This document shows positions 31,304-35,142 of a stretch of 35,142 bases of DNA, one piece after another. This DNA comes from an uncultured Akkermansia sp. (GTDB lineage Bacteria; Verrucomicrobiota; Verrucomicrobiia; Verrucomicrobiales; Akkermansiaceae). The notes under the pieces were generated by a model. The model saw nothing but the letters and a program-made list of their open reading frames with translations. It did not search any database and was not told the DNA's origin. The stretch covers positions 1-35,142 of the forward strand of contig CANRKR010000022.1 in the NCBI GenBank assembly GCA_947631275.1. The letters are read 5' to 3'. Numbering within the stretch: the first letter of the stretch is position 1; each line of letters opens with the position of its first letter. The position numbers and the translations under genes are program-made.

Positions 31304-34300
31304 TCTCGGAAATAGGTAAGAAAGTTAATGTTGACATATGCTTTACAAAAGTTCTGTGAAATTGGGAGGTTCCATTTTTCCCCCGCCCGTCAGAGGCCCC
31401 GGCTCGACGCAAGAAATGCGCGAGGGGGGGATCGACCCGCGCCACAGCAATCGTAAGCGCCGTTTTGCCGTCCGCTTCGGCATTCACATCCGCGCCGGCT
31501 TCTACGAGCAGTTTCGCAGTCTGTATGTTCCTATTGTTGGAGGCAGCGGCGATGAGAGGTGTAGCGTCTTCAGATGCTCTATTCACATCTGCGCCGGCTT
31601 CCAGCAAGAGACGGACAAGCTCCGTATTTCGTGCTCTCGCCGCGGCGATAAGAGGGGTGTAGGAAAAAGTTGAGAGATTGACATCGGCTCCGGCAGCGAG
31701 AAGCAGACGCACCCCTTCGGTGAACCCGACCTTTGCTGCGGCGATGAGTGGGGTGTTCCCATCCGCTTCATCGCTCAGGTCCGCCCCTGCTGCCAACAGA
31801 ATGCGGAGGACGTCTGTATGAGAACCTTCTGCTGCGGCGATGAGTGGAGTGGTAAAACGGGACGGGAGGTTCACATCGGCCCCGGCTTCCAACAGGAGAC
31901 GGACAAGCTCCGTATTTCCTGTTTTCGCCGCCGCTATGAGCGGTGTGTATTTCCATGTCGCTTTGTTGACATCTGCCCCGGCTTCCAGCAGGAGGCGCAC
32001 GCCATCTCCATTCGCGGCTTTCGCCGCCGCTATGAGCGGTGTGTATTTCCATGTCGCCTTGTTGACGTCTGCCCCGGCGTCCAGCAAGATACGCGCGATC
32101 GGAACGAATTGTTCATTTGCGTACCTGGCTCCAGCGGAGAGCGGGGTGTAATAATCTCTTGCTTCGGCGTTTACATCCGCCCCATGGTCGAGGAGGAAAC
32201 GGACGCTCTCCACGCAGCCTTCCCACGCTGCCGCTATGAGCGGTGTACGGGCAGCCTTCGCTCCATGGACGTCCGCTCCTCTGTCGATGAGGTGTTGCAT
32301 GAGTTCCGTATCCCCGATACGAGCCGCAAGCCCAAGAGGAGTGTCATATTCGTTAGCGGCAAGGTTAATCTCTGCCCCGGCGTCGAGCAGAAGGTCGATG
32401 ATGTCCCATCGCTCGGTTTTGATGGCCAAGGATAGTGGAGTCTCTTCGTCATGGTCGTATATGCGAGACCATCGCAAAAAGTTGATTCTGTCTTGTCTCT
32501 CGGCTTTGATGAACAAAGATATGAAAGTCTCATCCCTTTTTAGCCGTAGAAACCTATGCCACCTACTCCAACGACACATTTGGGGACAATCGATCTCTGC
32601 TCCGGCTTCCAGCAACTGCCGGATGATATCGACATTCCCTGCATAGACAGCGGAGCGCAGTGCTCCCTCGAGATCCAGGCGTTTCTCGTCCGCCTCGGCA
32701 ACCTTGATGAGCGTCTGCACAACATCTGTATGCCCCCGCAATGCCGCGACACTCAGGGCTGTGCGCGGACCGTAGCCGTACCATCCATCGCGCGGACCGC
32801 CGTTGCACCCATCGTACCATCCATCGCCCACAAAGTCCACCACATCCGCCCCGGCATCCAGGAGCAGCTTCACGACGTCAGCACGACCTGCCTGAGCGGC
32901 GATATAGAGAGGGGATCGAAAGAAAGACTTCTCCTCTTTATTCGTCAATTTTCTCAGAGCACCTGCGTCTATCAGCTGCCTGATTTGCTCCGGTGTGCTG
33001 TTCTCGTTTTCAATGGCTTCGTAAAGCCTCACGCGGAGTTTATCAAGTGAGTTGCTCTCCTCCCATGTATTGTACGTATATTTGGGGAGTTGGTCGATGG
33101 CTCCGGCGCGCCGAAGACGGTGAGCAAGGGAGAGATTATTACGTCCTAACGCAGCCATGAGTGCGGTTCTACCGCTTCCGCATGCTACGGCGGTGACGTC
33201 TGCGCCAGCTGCGAAAAGCATACTGATGATCTTCGTTTTTCCTCCCTCAACAGCAGCGGCAAACGGAGTTCTATGGAAGGACGAGAGGTTTACATTCGCA
33301 CCGGCATTCAGGAGCAGTCGCACCCCTTCCGTAAATCCTGCCTGAGCGGCAGCGGTGAGCGGGGTATCCTCGGCGTCGGCTCCTACGTTCACGTCCGCAC
33401 CTGCTGCCAACAGAATGCGGAGGACGTCTGTATGAGAACGTTCCGCGGCAGCGGTGAGCGGGGTGTCCTCGGCATCGGCTCCTACGTTCACATCCGCACC
33501 TGCTGCCAACAGAATGCGGAGGACGTCTGTATGAGAACCTTCTGCTGCGGCGATGAGTGGGGTGGTAAAACGGGACGGGAGGTTCACATCGGCCCCGGCA
33601 TCAAGGAGCAGACGCACCCCTTCCGTGAATCCTGCCCGCGCGGCAGCGGTGAGCGGGGTGTCCTCGGCATCGGCTCCGGCATTCACATTCGCCCCACGGT
33701 CAAGGAGAAAACGGAGGCTCTCTACGCAGCCTTCCTTCGCTGCCACGATGAGCGGTGTGGTGTAGTACGTCGCACCATTGACGTCCGCCCCTCTGTCGAT
33801 GAGGTGTTGCATGAGTTCCAAGTCTCCCGTAAGCGCCGCAAGGCTCAGAGGAGTAAACCCCTCCGTTTTGCAGTTGATGTCCGCCCCGGTGTCCAGCAAC
33901 AGGTCGATGATGTCCCCCCGTTCCATCATCACGGCCAGCGACAACAGAGAGAGTGTTCTATACTCCTCGCTGTTTGGACGTATGTAGACCCGTATTAGAA
34001 TATCTGTATTGACGTTGGCTCCGGCAGCCAGTAGCGTACGGACGATATGGGCATGCCCCCCATAAATGGCGTATGCCAGTGCCACTTCCGGCCGCATGCG
34101 TTTCTCGCCTTCGCCGGACTCCAGCAGCACCTCCACGATATCGGCACGACCTCCCTCTGCAGCAAAATAGAGTGGAGGAACTCGATCATCCCGGTCGTCC
34201 AATAGAGCGCCTTCGGCGATCAGCTGCTTGATTTGCTCCGGCGTGCTGTTCTTGTCCCAAATGGCTTTGTAAAGCCTCATTCGGAGTTCTTCTGTGTTTT

Positions 34301-34310
34301 TCTTTTTCAT
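31287..34310 (-). CDS. Large ankyrin-repeat protein, 1007 aa, apparent fusion of two ankyrin proteins
   Basis: Over 25 ankyrin repeats with no signal peptide or catalytic domain. The chain is two homologous halves. Each begins with the same cap (LRMRLYKAIWDKNSTPEQIKQ near residue 9 and LRVRLYEAIENENSTPEQIRQ near 425) and each ends with the same kind of cap (ALMAALGRNNLSLAHRLRRAGA at about 383-404; ALTIAVARVDPPLAHFLRRAGA near 970). Middle parts also align (ELMQHLIDRGADVNGA and ELMQHLIDRGADVHGA). So two genes like its neighbours were probably joined. A 31-residue non-repeat tail follows the last cap. Repeats 7-10 are nearly identical in DNA, which points to recent expansion. It heads a three-gene operon with the 101-aa and 175-aa genes. 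Confidence 0.93.
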   Translation of the reverse strand: MKKKNTEELRMRLYKAIWDKNSTPEQIKQLIAEGALLDDRDDRVPPLYFAAEGGRADIVEVLLESGEGEKRMRPEVALAYAIYGGHAHIVRTLLAAGANVNTDILIRVYIRPNSEEYRTLSLLSLAVMMERGDIIDLLLDTGADINCKTEGFTPLSLAALTGDLELMQHLIDRGADVNGATYYTTPLIVAAKEGCVESLRFLLDRGANVNAGADAEDTPLTAAARAGFTEGVRLLLDAGADVNLPSRFTTPLIAAAEGSHTDVLRILLAAGADVNVGADAEDTPLTAAAERSHTDVLRILLAAGADVNVGADAEDTPLTAAAQAGFTEGVRLLLNAGANVNLSSFHRTPFAAAVEGGKTKIISMLFAAGADVTAVACGSGRTALMAALGRNNLSLAHRLRRAGAIDQLPKYTYNTWEESNSLDKLRVRLYEAIENENSTPEQIRQLIDAGALRKLTNKEEKSFFRSPLYIAAQAGRADVVKLLLDAGADVVDFVGDGWYDGCNGGPRDGWYGYGPRTALSVAALRGHTDVVQTLIKVAEADEKRLDLEGALRSAVYAGNVDIIRQLLEAGAEIDCPQMCRWSRWHRFLRLKRDETFISLFIKAERQDRINFLRWSRIYDHDEETPLSLAIKTERWDIIDLLLDAGAEINLAANEYDTPLGLAARIGDTELMQHLIDRGADVHGAKAARTPLIAAAWEGCVESVRFLLDHGADVNAEARDYYTPLSAGARYANEQFVPIARILLDAGADVNKATWKYTPLIAAAKAANGDGVRLLLEAGADVNKATWKYTPLIAAAKTGNTELVRLLLEAGADVNLPSRFTTPLIAAAEGSHTDVLRILLAAGADLSDEADGNTPLIAAAKVGFTEGVRLLLAAGADVNLSTFSYTPLIAAARARNTELVRLLLEAGADVNRASEDATPLIAAASNNRNIQTAKLLVEAGADVNAEADGKTALTIAVARVDPPLAHFLRRAGASDGRGKNGTSQFHRTFVKHMSTLTFLPISENEQYT
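31786..31886. repeat. 101-nt near-identical block, copy 1 (second half of the ankyrin fusion)
   Basis: This 101-nt block matches 33499-33599 with a single mismatch (A versus G in GAGTGGAGTGG). Both copies encode the repeat NLPSRFTTPLIAAAEGSHTD and what follows it. The rest of the two halves is far more diverged. Confidence 0.85.
33041..33098. other. Junction between the two ankyrin halves
   Basis: About 19 codons (residues 405-424, IDQLPKYTYNTWEESNSLDK) with no ankyrin pattern join the C-terminal cap of the first half to the N-terminal cap of the second. This is the likely fusion seam, where a stop codon and intergenic DNA were lost. Confidence 0.55.
33351..33538. repeat. Tandem 99-bp duplication of one ankyrin repeat
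   Basis: Positions 33351-33439 and 33450-33538 differ at only 3 of 89 positions and are exactly 99 bp (33 codons, one ankyrin repeat) apart. They encode GADAEDTPLTAAA...SHTDVLRILLAAGADVNV twice. The in-frame unit length keeps the reading frame after expansion or contraction. Confidence 0.85.
33499..33599. repeat. 101-nt near-identical block, copy 2 (first half of the ankyrin fusion)
   Basis: Partner of 31786-31886, same orientation, 1 mismatch. It overlaps the second unit of the 99-bp tandem duplication. Confidence 0.85.
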
Positions 34311-34518
34311 GGTAAAAAATAGTTGGTTGACTTATTTTGTCGTGTAGGAAACGAGAGGAAGGGGTACAGTGTATCTTCCGATTGGATGAGCGTACCGATT
34401 TCGTCCATCATCCCACCTGGTGCGTGATGAGGACCAGCATTACTCCTAGTCCTCAGAGGAAACGCATTTGAGAGAAGTTCATCAACGAAGAGAATGTTCT
34501 TATGGATTGATACCATCG

Positions 34519-34547
34519 TTTATACGTATCAAGAATCATGACAACAA
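34519..34547 (-). promoter_or_regulatory. Candidate promoter of the 1007-aa ankyrin operon
   Basis: On the minus strand TTGTTG (34547-34542), a 17-bp spacer and TATAAA (34524-34519, 5 of 6). This would give a leader of about 200 nt, in contrast with the near-leaderless promoters elsewhere in the window. The -35 is weak. Confidence 0.35.
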
Positions 34548-34650
34548 ACGGTCATTATGATGACGGATCTGGCGAACTCATCCGCACACGTTGATGATTC
34601 GGAAAATTTTCGTAACGCACACATTACTAATAAATCGTAATTCGTAAATA

Positions 34651-34678
34651 GGCAACCGCATTTTCTGATGCGGTTGCC
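34651..34678 (-). terminator. Hairpin terminator of the right-edge ankyrin gene
   Basis: GGCAACCGCAT (34651-34661) and ATGCGGTTGCC (34668-34678) form a perfect 11-bp stem with a 6-nt loop, 20 nt past the stop of the ankyrin gene. On the minus strand it is followed by TATTTACG, a modest T-rich tail. It is the strongest terminator-like hairpin in the window. Confidence 0.75.
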
Positions 34679-34698
34679 CTGTCCTAGTTCTCCTCCCC

Positions 34699-35142
34699 TC
34701 ATAGGATTTTCTTCTGTTTATGGGCGTCCCCGGCTTGGCGCAGGAAGAGCGCATGGGAAAGATCGCCCCGCGCCACAGCAATCGAGAGTGCCGTCTGACC
34801 GTCCATTTCGGCGTCTAGGTCCGCTCCGGCTTCCAAGAGTAGCTCCACCATAATATGTGATAGGTACCCGTCGTTGGAAACTGCGGCGATGAGAGGGGTA
34901 AGGTTTCCACCCGCCTTGTTCACATCCGCGCCCGCTTCCAACAGGAGACGAACGGACTTCGGATTATCCGTCTTTGCGGCGGCAATAAGCGGCGTGTTCC
35001 CCCCTATCGCTTTGTTGACGTCCGCTCCGGCATTGAGCAGTAGCTTGATGATCTCCTCTCTCCAACTGCTCGCTGCTGCGATGAGGGCTGTGCCGTAATC
35101 TCCTGTCTGAGCTTGTGCATTGACATCCGCTCCGGCTTCCAG
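34699..35142 (-). CDS. Ankyrin-repeat protein, C-terminal part (gene continues past the right edge)
   Basis: The ORF track lists only 80 aa from an internal TTG, but the frame is open to the window edge and encodes at least 147 residues. Four more or less complete repeats can be read (LEAGADVNAQAQ..., LLLNAGADVNKAIGGNTPLIAAA, LLLEAGADVNKAGGNLTPLIAA, LLLEAGADLDAEMDGQTALSIA). The end, ALSIAVARGDLSHALFLRQAG, is the same cap as in both halves of the 1007-aa protein, so this is a close paralogue and a plausible model of an unfused ancestor. It is followed by the hairpin at 34651. The start lies outside the window. Confidence 0.9.
   Translation of the reverse strand: MEAGADVNAQAQTGDYGTALIAAASSWREEIIKLLLNAGADVNKAIGGNTPLIAAAKTDNPKSVRLLLEAGADVNKAGGNLTPLIAAVSNDGYLSHIMVELLLEAGADLDAEMDGQTALSIAVARGDLSHALFLRQAGDAHKQKKIL

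Larger units (their letters stand above)
34311..34698. other. Intergenic region of 388 nt between ankyrin genes
   Basis: AT-richer spacer between the partial ankyrin gene on the right and the 1007-aa gene. It contains the terminator hairpin at 34651-34678, a candidate promoter at 34519-34547 and a short minus-strand ORF (34307-34516, 69 aa) whose stop overlaps the ankyrin start. A GAGGAC/GTCCTC inverted repeat with a 14-nt loop lies at 34429-34454. No convincing RNA gene was seen. Confidence 0.5.

Noticed and set aside
31338-33998. Regularly spaced repeats on the plus strand resembling a CRISPR array or many small ORFs
   Set aside because: The periodicity is about 99 bp and matches one ankyrin repeat per unit; there are no short constant repeats with unique spacers. 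Plus-strand ORFs here are shadows.
1-35142. tRNA, rRNA, riboswitch, insertion sequence and attachment-site signals
   Set aside because: I scanned for T-loop-like GGTTCGA patterns, transposase motifs and flanking direct repeats and saw none that could be supported.

Overview
The window is a bacterial chromosome segment of moderately high GC, apart from an AT-richer patch at about 30.4-31.3 kb. The gene content points to a Verrucomicrobiota-like organism, perhaps near Akkermansia. It has a serine/threonine kinase joined to PEGA and FGE-sulfatase-like domains, a split nuo locus, a diverged Hsp33, several large secreted proteins, and weak Shine-Dalgarno use. This placement is an inference from gene style only; no rRNA or other marker gene is present. 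No tRNA, CRISPR array or insertion sequence was seen.

Layout. (1) 1-323, minus: N-terminus of an MmeI-like restriction-modification protein that runs off the left edge. (2) 474-6918, minus: a marR-acrA-acrB-tolC-like RND multidrug efflux operon with a strong sigma70-type promoter and palindromic operators. (3) 7176-8420, plus: argD. (4) 8448-9996, minus: nuoB-nuoC followed by a small RNase III-fold gene. (5) 10146-12012, plus: ilvC and an orphan ABC ATPase. (6) 12225-15722, plus: a membrane-anchored transglutaminase-like protein and a secreted thioredoxin-like protein, forming a pair. (7) Hsp33 (minus) and a transglutaminase-like lipoprotein (plus), divergent. (8) A multidomain kinase (minus) and rmuC (plus), divergent. 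(9) rnd and a MATE exporter (overlapping), then recQ and an ADP-ribosylglycohydrolase, all plus. (10) 27745-35142, minus: a hypothetical gene and a tandem locus of ankyrin-repeat genes with two small AT-rich orphan genes inside it. The locus continues past the right edge.

Most notable points. The 1007-residue ankyrin protein looks like two complete ankyrin proteins fused end to end, with a near-identical 101-nt block shared between the halves. Many genes carry a recognisable -35/-10 pair placed so that transcription would begin 0-7 nt before the start codon, which suggests widespread leaderless or near-leaderless mRNAs. The MarR gene has a perfect 20-bp palindrome just downstream of its own promoter and a degenerate second copy 76 bp away. 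The kinase has DAG in place of DFG, and its FGE-like domain lacks the active-site cysteines.

Limits: everything was read by eye. Family calls rest on remembered motifs, promoter calls on consensus matches, and no searches or alignments were run.
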